Positions 31,937-43,087 of a stretch of 64,000 nucleotides of DNA are shown one piece after another (within the stretch, counting starts at the first letter, position 1; every line of letters starts with the position of its first letter). Location: positions 105,153-169,152 of the forward strand of contig JBCFYV010002294.1 of assembly GCA_039000515.1 (NCBI GenBank), read 5' to 3'. This DNA comes from Timema cristinae. Lineage: Eukaryota; Arthropoda; Insecta; Phasmatodea; Timematidae. The translations under genes and the position numbers were made by a program. Under the pieces are notes generated by a model. The model saw only the letters and a program-made list of their open reading frames with translations. It was not told the origin of the DNA and did not search any database.

Positions 31937-32160
31937 GCATGCATAGTTGGCTTCAAAACAAAAAAAGGTGATATACATGTGGGTTTGCAACTCCTATTGC
32001 TCTATTTGTGAAAGAGCATCTTCTCAAGAAAAACCTACTAAAGAGCACATATGCTATAAAAATTGGACACAATCTGCCACTGCAATGGAAGCTGACATCA
32101 TAGTTGATGGGTTCAAGCAAAGTGTACCAATGTATGGAATCGTGTATGCCGAACTTATAG
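31937..32160 (+). pseudogene. Mutator-like transposase exon, zinc-knuckle region (right copy)
   Basis: Counterpart of 24847-25068. It encodes 'VIYMWVCNSYCSICERASSQ', then 'HICYKNWTQSATAMEADII'. The A-run near 31960 has seven A against five in the left copy and six needed for the frame, so this copy is shifted too. Confidence 0.8.
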
Positions 32161-32329
32161 GTAACTTAACATAGCGCCTTAAACATTTAGTTAATATCGT
32201 AACATCAAGAAGTTTTAATTTATAATCCAGTTATTTCATTGGGAACCCAACTAAAATTAATATTAATAAATGATATTGCCTTACCAGTATGATATTGAAT
32301 TAATAAGTGGATTTAATTATTTTTTTTAG

Positions 32330-33882
32330 GAGATGGGGACAGCAGTGTCATGAAACGTTTGAGCCTAGCCAAGCCGTATGGTCCTGATTTCGAGATAAAA
32401 AAGATTGAATGTGCAAATCATATTCTTCGCAACTATTTGAATAGGGTAAAGGAAATTGGGAAAAGAGGAAAGGGCCAACTAGGTACAATTCCTGGAATTA
32501 TTAGGTCATCCATTCAACAAAGAGTTTTAAGAATGCGATATGCTGTAACTGAGGCAATAAAATATCGTCAAGTACAACCTTTCCCTCATCATGAAAATGT
32601 CAAACCACTAAAGGAAGACATAAGTAATGGGCCCAGTAATGTTTTTGGTGATCATTCTCGGTGTGGGGAGCGAGGATATTTTTGTCAGGGACCAAAAGAA
32701 GGTGAAACAAATTTAGTGCCAGAGTTGATAAAATATGGCTTATGGGAAGATATAGTTAGTGCTCGTAATTCCTTGGCATTCCATGCTCAGAGCATAATCT
32801 TTAACGTTAGTAATAATATTGCAGAGTCGTTTAATAGTGTAGTTGCCAAATTCATCGGCGGAAAGCGCATTAATTATGCTTTGAGGGGCTCTTATCAAGT
32901 TCGCTGTACAGCAGCAGTAACTTCCCACAACAAAGGTTCTACACTACACAGACTCCTGCACAAAAAGATGGCTATTGTCAGTCCTGGTGTAAACACTAAA
33001 AGGTTTATCACTTGAAAAGTTAAACGTCTAAATGCAAGGACCAAGCGGAAATTGCAGTACCCTCCCCTCATAAAACCACAAAATAAGTCTTCAGGTCCAG
33101 ATGAGCACTATGGGGTTCTGGACATTCCAGCTAAAGCTGACCTCAATGAAGAAGACTATAATCTGAAGAAAGAACATTGTATTTGTAGTTTGCGTATGAC
33201 AGAAGAGCAGAGGAAAGCCTTGATTTATGAAACGGTCGAACAAAGTCAGAATGAAGAATGGAAAAGACAGCGAAGGAAGCGAGTGACAGCTTCAGGGTTT
33301 GGTAAAATTTGCAAAATGAGACAGACCACATCGAAGCTAAATCAAGTAAAGACTATGTTACATGGAACATTCTTTGGAAATTATAGGACTCGATATGGTG
33401 TTGAACATGAACCTATGGCAATAGAAGCTTTGGAAGAAGTGCTTGGAGTAAAAGTTGAAAGGGTGGGTTGGTAGTCGACAGAAATATATCATTTATTGCA
33501 GCATCTCCCGATGGATTTATAGGTGATGATGCTATCGTCGAAATTAAGTGCCCTGTATCGGCGAAAGATTTTACACCAAATGAAGCCATAAAATGCAAAA
33601 AAATCAAGTTTTGCACATTACGAGGAAATTATATCCTTTTAAAAAAAAAGAGATAGTTACTATTACCAAGTGCAAGGACAATTACACATAACTGAAAGAC
33701 GGTGGTGTTACTTTGTTGTCTGGACAAGAAAAGGAATGTTCTTCACGAAAATTGAGAGGGATGACATCTTCTGGAAAAGTGAAATGGAGCCTCAATTAAT
33801 TAGATTTTATATGGATAGTTTACTTCCAGAGATACTTGATTCCAGATATGATCGAGGATTGCCAATAAGGGACACCTTTTAG
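32330..33882 (+). pseudogene. Mutator-like/YqaJ transposase, last coding exon (right copy)
   Basis: Counterpart of 23155-24678. It keeps 'DGDSSVMKRL', 'NIAESFNSVVAKF', 'RRKRVTASGFGKICKM' and the YqaJ motifs 'FIAASPDGFIGDD' and 'QVQGQLHITERRW'. Unlike the left copy it is open across 'RVTASGF'. It carries its own lesions: a TGA after 'RFIT' near 33012, a lost G near 33466 ending the frame at 'RVGW', and an extra A in the nine-A run near 33641. A short duplication changes the C-terminus after 'DSLLPE'. Confidence 0.8.
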
Positions 33883-34129
33883 AGAAAACCAATATTTAAA
33901 ATGATGGCCAGCCATCAAAAAGAAAATATCTTAATTGGGTTGTGAATAGATGAAATTTTGTTTTACTCCTTTGTGGAGTATAGATAAGAATATTAGATAG
34001 ATAAGATAGATAAGACTATTTCCCTTCAGTTGGTTTTTCATCATATTTTGAACATTACTGACCATAATTTCCCTTCATTACTTAATAAACGTTAAATGAA
34101 CATGAGAGGTCTTAATTTTGTGATGTACG

Positions 34130-35551
34130 CAATGGTGGATCTACATAAAATAGCACCTATGGCAAGCACTGGAATTGCGCCTCTGTCCAAACACCTGACA
34201 CCTGTTTTTTAAACAACTTTACCACAATATCTGCTCAAAAATAAGACCAACTCATTAATTTTATATTTAACACATTATGGTAACATAAGAAAACTATGAA
34301 TGCACCTTCCTTATTTTTACTGACGCAAATTGAGCTATGATATCTTAAAGTCTGTTGTTTCTGTTTATTCTCTTTACACAATCAACAGAGCAAATCACAC
34401 AATCAGCTTTGACCCATGAAGACTTTCAAAACGAAGATATTAGTTTCAGATCTCACAGCTGACGATGGTTAGCAGTATCTGAATAGCACTGTGAAGATTG
34501 TGGAAAATGCTCTCATCTGCATACTGAGCAATACATTCTGGAAGTTCTTCAAGTCTTGATATTTTCATGTTGGCCCGACTTGAAAAAACATGTGACAATC
34601 TAAAATGTCTTCATATAGTTGTTGTCCATCAACAACACAGCTATAAAATTTTCCTAAATGTTCGCACTTCTGGTTCGAATCTTTAATATCGTCAGCGTAA
34701 CACAGTCCCTTGGCATCAATAAGAAAGTCAAAGAAAGTCACTTCTTATTTCACTGGTTTCATTTCCATCGTCTGTAATGTCCTGGATAGCTCTAAGTATC
34801 TTCTCAAGGTACTTGTTAACCGGCTTCATTGCTTTTATCCTTGCACTCCATCTGATTTTGTGCTCCGACTTCACAACCACAGGCGCAGCGTTTTTCATAC
34901 CTTTCTTTGAGTGAGTGATTGTCGCAATTCACTAACAATTCCAGGCTGTTTGTCTCACTTATTCTTTGTTGAACACTACTCTTGTGTCAACCATCACAGA
35001 AACTCCTTTTCGTCTTCTTTTTTACTTTTCTGTTAAAATTTTCTTTATTCATTAATAAAAATCAAAGCAACCTCAAACGTCATAAAACAAATGTGATTGT
35101 GTTGTTGGTAATTTTTTAAATATATTCTCAATTTTAGATAAAATTATTTATTTATTGATAAATAATTAGAAACGTGTTTAGTTTAAATATTATTTTACAT
35201 TTAAAACAAAACAAAAAGTTGAAATACGCCCTTAGGACCTTTGCGCCCTAGGTTCGCTTTATCTCAACGGCCAAGTTCTGACATGATAATTAGTATGTGA
35301 TCTTATATAGGCTATTTTCAGTATGAATCTCATGGATTTAAGCTACAGTTTATACAAAAACAAATATTTAACGTTCTATTTAGTAATTTATATTATAACA
35401 ACTAAAAATGATTTAAAATATAAAAGTATTTGGAATAAAAAAGTAAGATAAATTACAATAATTGAGTAAATAGAACCTATTTAGTGACGTGCCCCCGTTA
35501 AGTGGCGCCCAGGGCACTTGCAAAATCTGCCATACCGTAGGTCCACCACTG
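34130..35551 (-). mobile_element. Internally deleted hAT transposon in right arm
   Basis: Inverted twin of 21455-22893 with the same terminal repeats (CAATGGTGGATCTACA at 34130 and the complement of CAGTGGTGGACCTACG at 35551). It holds the same transposase remnants on the minus strand. It sits at the equivalent position, so it was present before the arms were duplicated or was copied with them. Confidence 0.7.
34400..35040 (-). pseudogene. ZMYM/DUF4371-type hAT remnant, right arm
   Basis: Minus-strand counterpart of 21960-22620. The 'ARIKAMKPVNKYLEKI' region lies near 34780-34850 and the dimerisation-region remnant near 34440-34560. It is equally broken and non-functional. Confidence 0.5.
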
Positions 35552-35589
35552 TATATAAGTGAAATGATTATGATTTTTCTTTATTTAGA

Positions 35590-36010
35590 GATATGTATGT
35601 AATGGGCATGATTTTAATTTGTTTAGTGATATATTGTGATAGTGTATTGCATAAAATTTTACTAAACTTTGTTGTAGGCATTTATGTGTGGTGAGCATAA
35701 TTTTATTTTATTTTGTGGCATATGTGTATTGTACATAATTTTCTAAACTTTGTGTATGTGTAGTGAACATAATTTTTCTTTATGTTGTGATATAATAAAT
35801 ATATCATGTAAATTTATTTTATTATGTAATAAAACTTTTTTTTTTAACATTATTTTTTAAGCGTTATGTATGTTTGTAGTGAACATTATTCTCCTAACTT
35901 TTGTGGTATACGTGTAATGAATAAGATTTTCCTTTATTTTGTAATTTAGGACTACGTAGAGTGAACATATTTTTTCTAAGCTTTGTGGTATACGTATAGT
36001 TTTTCATACC
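35590..36010 (-). repeat. Degenerate ~40-bp repeats, right arm
   Basis: Inverted counterpart of 21000-21430, with recurring 'TGTGGTATACGTGTA' and 'CTAAACTTTGT' segments. Confidence 0.6.
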
Positions 36011-36481
36011 CGAATACGATTTTATGAGATGGTAAATAATTGTAAGGAAGTTGTACGAGAGCGTATGGGTTTGTTACTGATATTGCAGGAATAATTCTAA
36101 GCTAATAAACACAGGCAAAAAAATATTTAACAAAAGGGTCTTAAATTAAATACTGAATTTATGTTCTATAATTTTGGCAATACGATTTATTCCTTATATT
36201 TGTAACCACTTAACATTAGTTATGTTTTAACGAGTGTTTTATTCATAAGAATTATAAATTATGCCACGTAAAAAGTGAATTTATTTAAAAGGATGTAATA
36301 TTGACTAAGTAGGAAAGAAGTATTTCTGCAAGGTTATTATCATTGATTTCAGTATGCATATTACATATAACTTAGGGTTAGGGGCTGTAACAGCATCAAA
36401 TTCTCAGAAGAGGGCAGTAAGCAAAAAAAAAGGTTGAGTATTACTGCCTTGAACCATACTGATAGTGAAGTCACATATAGT

Positions 36482-36960
36482 TAACATTACATTGATAACT
36501 TTCATCAGTTGTACACGTATAGTGGACATTGTTAACTTTCATCAGTTGTACACTTATAGTGGACATTGTTAACTTTCATCATTTGTACACGTATATTGGA
36601 CATTGTTACCTTTCATCATTTGTACACGTATAATTGTCATTGTTAGCTTTCATCAGTTGTACACGTATAGTAGACATTGTTACCTTTAATCAGTTGTACA
36701 CGTATAGTGGATATTGTTAGCTTTCATCAATTGAACACGTATAATGGTCATTGTTAGCTTTCATCAGTTGTACTCGTATAGTGGTCATTGTTAGCTTTCA
36801 TCAATTGTACACGTATAATGGTCATTGTTAGCTTTCATCAATTGTACACGTATAATGGTCATTGTTAGCTTTCATCTGTTGTACTCGTATAGTGGTCATT
36901 GTTAGCTTTCATAAGTTTTACACGTATAGTGGACATTGTTGCCTTTCATCTGGTGTACGC
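36482..36960 (-). repeat. 37-bp minisatellite, right arm
   Basis: About thirteen copies of the reverse-complement unit 'GTTGTACACGTATAGTGG', then 'ACATTGTTAGCTTTCATCA'. The array is regular here, whereas the left arm's array is split by a noisy duplicate. Copy number therefore differs between arms. Confidence 0.85.
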
Positions 36961-37604
36961 ATATAGTGGATATTCCTTGCCTGAATTTAATTCTAGATTT
37001 ATATTTACTTCAACTTTATTAGGTTGTAAAAATATATTGAACATTACTTCCCTTGTTTAGTCTCTCCACGTAGAGATTGAAACTAACAGATTTTACTTGA
37101 TGGTAAATATAATATGAAAGCTAGTTTAATCACACAGCAACATATCAATCTAATATTTATATAACTTATGTAAAAACTATATCCAAAAAGCTTATTGATA
37201 GCTATTGTAATATTTTTGTTGGTTTAGGAATATTTGGAAACATACAAACTAAGCTATAAATGTAAAAATTTAAATAAATCAAAACACAAACATAATATTT
37301 CGTGATTATTTTATGGGTATAACTAATAAGTAGTTGAAATGTCACGCTTACCTACACCATCTTATCTAATTTTACTATTTATAATGACAGGTTATAAAGT
37401 TGTCATATAATAGTTTTAACAACAACAACTAGAAATTAAAATATTGTACCACCAATAGCTAAACGTTCTATACAATACAAGTTTTCACCACCACTTAACC
37501 TTTAAAATGGGAAAAAAAGGTAATTGTTATGCAACTGCTACACATTTAGGTGCTGCTAGTTTTGCCTTTAAATAATGATGAATTCCCTAATAATACAATA
37601 ATTA

Positions 37605-37800
37605 CACCAAAGGAAACAAAGTGGAAATTATTAATCAAAGGTCATATACCTTCATTTGTGTAAAGGAAGAGTGGAAAATAATTGAAGGCAAACAATTTCT
37701 GAGTACACGACTGGAATTCCAGCCCCAACCTACCATCACCTGTAAATTAGACTAGACGAGAGAGATTATTGTGTTCACGTCCCCACTGGAGAGGGCTATT
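37605..37800 (-). repeat. SINE in right arm
   Basis: Mirror of 19050-19245, with B-box-like 'CTGGAATTCCAGCCCC' at about 37709-37724 on the plus strand. Confidence 0.55.
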
Positions 37801-37859
37801 ATTTTTCTATTCATGGTTTTATAAGATGTTTAATCTAAATATTAAAAGAGTTCAAGCTA

Positions 37860-38105
37860 CTGTCCGGCTGGGATTTACCCAAAGGGTCGAATGATCTAAG
37901 GCGTCATTCTAACAATAAAATTGGTTGCCAATAACATGGAAGTTAGGGTTAGAATTCCGGTCTGGTGTATCGAGAGGGATTTTGCTCTCAATGGTCGATT
38001 TCCACTCCCGCTCTTCGTTAATGCGGGTGCAATTCCCTTAAAATTAAACTTTGCTATTCTATAACAAATTAGCGTATTAATTGGTGCACATGCAAATAAT
38101 CCCAT
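37860..38105 (+). repeat. tRNA-derived SINE in right arm
   Basis: Mirror of 18735-18975. The plus strand has 'GATCTAAGGCGTCATTC', 'GGGTTAGAATTCCGGTC' and 'TTTCCACTCCCGCTCTTC' in order. Confidence 0.65.
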
Positions 38106-38584
38106 AACAGGTAGTTAGATGGTTGTGGAAAATTAACCTAATCATTTCAATATTTAGATACAAATTTAAAAAATAAAGTTATAAGTACCTAATTAATCTA
38201 TGTACATGAATGTAAGTCCCATAATTATTTTATGTATATGAATGTAAACCACGATGTAATATACAAGAGCAGCATTACTAGCAACTTGAAATAGTAATGT
38301 TCTTATTTCTTTTAAACAACTCGCACTGTCTAAATTTGTAGGAAGATTGGTTGTGCATCAAGCCAGTGGTCTGTTGTGAAATATAAACCAAAAGAGTGGA
38401 AAAGCTGTCGCTTTTACTGGTGAATGAATCATCCCGGCCTTGAGTGACATGTCTTTCGTCCTTCCTCTTTCACTAATCTGTTACGAACTCATTGAAAGAA
38501 AGATAGGTAAAGAAAAGAGGGGAATATTTTTTTTACTCCCAAAAGGCGACGAGGTATTACTACCTGCCCATGTAGCACCCTTAA

Positions 38585-38924
38585 TATTCCTATTCCCTCC
38601 CCCCATTTTATATTGATGCCGTGAGTTGACGGGCAAGGAGAAGCTAATAAAGTGTGCTGTCCATTAGAGAGACGTACAAAGACGTCTATAAAGTTCGTCT
38701 TTAATCAATTTAAGTTCACCAATTTATTTTTCTGTGATCGTTTCTTCCTCCCACTATGGCAGCCATGATCTCTCATTAGCCTTTCTTTTCCAACATTTAT
38801 CTCTCGCTTTAATACACTGCTATTTGTCTTTACGATGCTAGTGGCCCCGTTTAATATTAAATAATGCTAAACCCATTGTTAAAGAGTACAAATAGTAAAA
38901 AAATCCTGGGCCACGCCGGTGCGT
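38585..38924. other. Gene-free flank
   Basis: This is outside the palindromic element. I see no gene or repeat. Confidence 0.5.
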
Positions 38925-39115
38925 ACGTGGGATAAGTGTCAAGTTCATTTAGTATAGTTGTCCGGTGACCGGGGTGGTCGGGGCTTGAATCCAGGCTGGG
39001 TGTACTGAGGACTTATTTTCCTTTAATGGTTTCCTACTATCACCCCTCCATGCAAATTCTGGCGCATTCTATAAATTATACCTTCCTCATTCAAACAATA
39101 TTAGCTTGTAAATAC
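38925..39115 (+). repeat. tRNA-derived SINE
   Basis: 'GGTCGGGGCTTGAATCCAGG' (B-box-like) is followed by 'CTGGGTGTACTGAGGACTTA', 'TTTAATGGTTTCCTACT' and 'CCATGCAAATTCTGG', the shared body in order. The A-box region is diverged. Confidence 0.6.
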
Positions 39116-39260
39116 CTATAAATTATATGCATTGGTGGTCTTAAGTTCATTTGACAAAGGGAATAGATCTGTAGTAAGACAGAACACCTAACAATAATAT
39201 ATAAGTATATGTATAGATATGATATATATATAAGCATATATATGCATATACTCATATATA

Positions 39261-39819
39261 CAGGATGATCGGAAACTCATAGCCCAAACTGCACATATAG
39301 CTTGTTTGAACCAAAAGTAATACATTATCATTATACACTTACATCCGTAAAACTATGCTAATACCATTAAATTGTGTTCAAAGTTTCGGTGTACAGCGCC
39401 GGGAGAGCAAAGCTGTTCAACCATGCGAGTACAACAGGTTGCATATGGGTTAGGCGCACGGCACTGCACATGTAGTAATGGCAAGCACTTTTTGTGACGT
39501 AGGACCGTTAATTTTGTCCCTCAGAATGTATTCACATGTTTATTTGGACTGGTGTGTTGTTTACTATTAATTATGATATGTTCTGCTGCAGTGCTCCAAG
39601 ATGTCGAGGTGTATATTGCCGCACGCCTAGTTTCTATGCAACCTGTTGTACACGCATGGTTGAACAGCTTTGCTCTCCCGGCACTGTACACCGAAACTTT
39701 GATCACAATTTAATGGTATTAGCATAGTTTTACGGATGTAAGTGTATAATGATAATGTATTACTTTTGGTTCAATCAAGCTATATGTGCAGTTTGGGCTA
39801 TGAGTTTCTGAACAACCTT
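39261..39819. mobile_element. Mariner/Tc1-type foldback MITE
   Basis: 559 bp with inverted arms of about 200 bp (39261-39464 and 39617-39819). The ends are CAGGATGATCGGAAACTCAT and, read inward from the right, AAGGTTGTTCAGAAACTCAT. Each is flanked by TA, the target duplication of Tc1/mariner elements. Small arm differences show a diverged palindrome. It has no coding capacity; frames at 39521-39727 are side effects of the palindrome. Confidence 0.8.
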
Positions 39820-41872
39820 TAAACATATACACATATACTTATGTATTGTGTAAGTATATAAAAATATATATGTAAGTATAAAGAGGACGAGTAGTGAGTC
39901 GTAGTGAGAAAGAAAACAAATATTTAAAAGAAACATAAAATATAAGCTAATTAAACTGATTCTAACGTTTGCTTGAAGCTCAATAGTTTTACTTATAATG
40001 GAAGCCAATATCTTCTTGTTCCCTAAGAACGAAACTATTCTCATCACGTGATGGAATTCTGTTGAACCGTGCCTGTGCCAGTGAACGTCTGAAGACACCC
40101 CCCACCTCAACTCTCTGATCCCCTTGTAATAGCTTACGAAGCGATGGAGCGTGAGGTAGCTAATTAAAGTGTAATTACAGCTTGTTGGAGAGGGGGAAGA
40201 CGGGGCCACCACCGTGTTTATTCTTGCCCCAAAATCATCCCTTACCCCTGGCCCCCTCCTCCTTACCACTAATGACGGAAAGGACAACGCAGACGTCAAA
40301 TTGCGGTCGGAAATGTTTCACCTCCTAAGACCAAGTTTCAGTAATTATTTCATTGGTTCTTTTCTCTTATTATTTAATGTTTGCTCTTTCTTTAATTCCT
40401 TTATTCGAAACTTCTTCAGAATACCTATGTTTGGAGTGGGGGGGGGGGGGGGTGCTAACATTTTGTTTTATTAGTATGGATGGGCCCTTAGAATTTTCGT
40501 ACCCTCGAATCCTTAAGGATATGATTCAAGTTTAGAAACAGGATTTGAGATAAGAAAAAATAAAAATAAATAATTTTAAAATGTGAAGTCGGAGTTATTT
40601 TATATAGCTATTATGATGCTTCCTAGCAGTTAAACTCATCATAATTATAGGGCAATCCTAACAACAAGAGCCCAGACCATAAATTTACCAGTGAGTAGGA
40701 ATAATTTAACATTTCATATTTACTATGTTTTCTGAGATTCAGATTTGAATTCAAGATTCGAGATTCATAGGGTAAAATGAAGATTCGGATTTGAGAAAAA
40801 ACTAATTGATCAGAGCCATATCTAGCTACTAGCCTAGAGGCAGTGATTGCAGTGGAAGCGTTCACCCGTAATAATTCCCCGAATGTATTTCACAATGATG
40901 GCGCTTACACACTGGTCGAAACAAAACCAACTTCGAACAAAACATTTTTTGTTTTTGACGAACAAACAAATTTGTTTGACAAATAAATCTAGATTATTTT
41001 TATATTGGAGCGTCCCCACTAGCCAAAATTTTATTTTAAAGAGGATTTTTCTTTCTCGAACATCGGACAACAGTATGACGAAGTCCAGCTGTACAATGTT
41101 TGAAAGAAATATTCGAGGAACAAAGCAAACTGCACGTTTTTTAAAGAATAGTCCTCCAGTGCGTCACAGTATATTTGTGTTTTATGTAATCATGAGAGAA
41201 GAGACTGAAGTAGACTGTGTGTCATAAATTGTATGAGACCAATTCTCGCGTTTATTTGCAAACACTTCTTTTTATTCAAGTAAAAGAAGCCAAAGGGAAA
41301 AAGAGAGAACTAAATCCATGTCTTCCTCACTCGCAAAGACGTAGATAGAATTTTTTTCCAGGGGGACGGCCAACCCGTATTGGAGTACTAAAGAAAAAGC
41401 TTTCATTTCCAGAAATTTAGGGGGAGGGGGACAAGTGCCCTCTCCTACCTCACCCTGGCTATGCCCATGCAAGTGTTCAGAAAAATCTGTCTAAATCTTC
41501 AGTCAATTGAGAAATAGGAAGTTAAATAAAAAATTAACATCAGGGAGCACCTTTAAGGCGGCTAGTGAGTATATTTTGCAAAGTTACATGGAACACACCT
41601 TTTTTCATTTTATTAAAAAAATCTAAGCTAAAATAATTTTTCTTGAATGCAAAATTACAGAAATCTCTAAGCTAATACTAGTTTTCTCGAATGAAAATTT
41701 ACAAAAAACGTCTTTTAAAAAAAATCTTGAATTAAAAAGTTGTCTTGGCTTTGCTAGCGAGTAACTAACATTGCTCCTCATAAGACGGTAGACTACCACA
41801 CATTAAAGAAGACTAATAATCGCCTGAGAGCAGTTCATCCACTAATATAGAATATAGAGTATGTGTGGACAG
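39820..41872. other. Gene-free stretch with G-run
   Basis: Several short frames, the longest at 39775-40299 (minus), show no domain pattern. There is a G-run at 40438-40452. 'GCGCTTACACACTGGTCGAA' at 40901 and 'GAGCGTCCCCACTAGCC' at 41008 look like MITE ends but are in direct orientation. Nothing is firmly assignable. Confidence 0.45.
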
Positions 41873-42615
41873 CAGGAGCGGTGGAACTGTGGGGAACTCT
41901 GCCCCCTGGAATTACCACCCTCCCCCTAGATATATTTTAAATCCTCTGATATTATCGAATATGAAGCTGAAAGATGGCCATAAATCAAACTCCAAATGAC
42001 TTATAAATGCATTATATCGTCAAAAATTTGTAGGAGAAGATCGCTTCAAATAACTACTAGACTAGAAACATCTAACTGGCAGAAAAAGTCAGGGGAGGTA
42101 AATTCCAAATAGCTTTTACTTGTATGTCATTTTGAAGAATTTTCAGGTGAGGACCATCCCGAATAACCTAGTTTCTGAAATAACTCAATTTTCAAATTTT
42201 TGTTGGTGGAAGACCACTTCAAAGATTATCTTCTAGAGTTATCTAACTATCAAACAAAATTAAGGTGACGATCACTCTAACTAGCATAGAGGGGCATCCA
42301 AATCCCAAAAATGTCTAGGTGAAGAACACTTTAAATGGCTTATAAAAGAATCTGATTTATAAAAAAACAAGTCGAAGACTACTCATAGCTTCTAGAGTAA
42401 ACAATTTGTTTTTTAATGTTAGAGGGCCACTCCAAATAACTTATAAAAACTGAATGATTTGAAAAAATTGGAGAGGATAATCACGGCTTACAACATAAAT
42501 AAAATTAAATATGAATGAGAAACTATTAAAGGACTTTAAACCAAAATCTAACATTGTAAGTAACTATGCTATTTATAATATGACCCCCTATGAAAATGAT
42601 CTGGATCCGCCCTTG
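41873..42615. mobile_element. hAT-like MITE with internal ~70-bp repeats
   Basis: The ends are CAGGAGCGGTGGAACTGTGG at 41873 and, read inward from 42615, CAAGGGCGGATCCAGATC. Flanking octamers are similar if the start is moved one base. The interior has at least six degenerate repeats of the form 'GGTGAAGA(C/A)CACTTCAAATG', then 'CTTATAAA', at roughly 60-75 bp spacing. No protein is encoded. Confidence 0.45.
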
Positions 42616-43087
42616 TGTGTATATCCCATTGAGCCACTTCCATGACACTATCAACCTGAGCCAGGTCTATAATCTCCGCAAGGTACTGAATAACCGCTCT
42701 ATGGTACAAGTGGTGCGTGACTCAGCTAGAGAGGTGAACAGTCTGTTTTGTACTAGGGTAAAAGATTTCCACCTACTTTACTAGCTTTTTCAACTGCTCC
42801 TATCTCTATGCTCCACTATCTTTAAAAGTTTGAATAGTTGTTCCAAATAAAAAAAAAAACTCCACTGTTAATTCAAACAAGGTTGCTACAGAGGAAAAGA
42901 AAGGTTTTTAAAAGTCTAAGACATCACGCCAAAATCTTTATTAATTGGTTTAACAGGTTTATTTTCCTCCCAAAATATATGATGATTAATAAAAACCTAG
43001 TTGTACTTAGCATATTCCTGGGGGTGTGCCCCACAGTTTGGAAAACGATGTTGTAGGGTGTAGGAGCTCGCTAAATATCATCTAAAC

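Larger units (their letters stand above)
18268..38580. mobile_element. 20.3-kb TTAA-bounded element with ~7.5-kb inverted arms
   Basis: A large palindromic block. Both ends start with the same sequence read inward (GGGTGCTACATGGGCAGGTA) and both are immediately flanked by TTAA (18264-18267 and 38581-38584), where homology between the sides stops. The arms are 18268-25886 and 31120-38580, with a 5.2-kb spacer. Each arm includes a Mutator-like/YqaJ transposase copy, a nested hAT, two SINEs and minisatellites in mirror order. TTAA duplication is known for the piggyBac and Kolobok superfamilies; which one applies is inference. It could be one mobile unit with giant terminal repeats, or two head-to-head copies fused by an inverted duplication. 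Confidence 0.75.
31120..38580 (-). repeat. Right arm of the large inverted repeat
   Basis: Reverse complement of 18268-25886. From outside in it holds the terminal GGGTGCTACATGGGCAGG, SINEs, minisatellites, the hAT and the Mutator-like/YqaJ gene. It keeps a single clean copy of the segment that is duplicated at 19701-20160 in the left arm. Protein-level differences between the transposase copies are few, so the arms are recent or have been homogenised. Confidence 0.9.

Noticed and set aside
39775..40299. 174-codon minus-strand frame
   Set aside because: It overlaps the edge of a MITE, is rich in Leu/Tyr/Ile from AT bias and shows no domain.
40847..41227. 126-codon plus-strand frame
   Set aside because: No motif; the overlapping minus frame is equally open, and the region has MITE-like sequence features.
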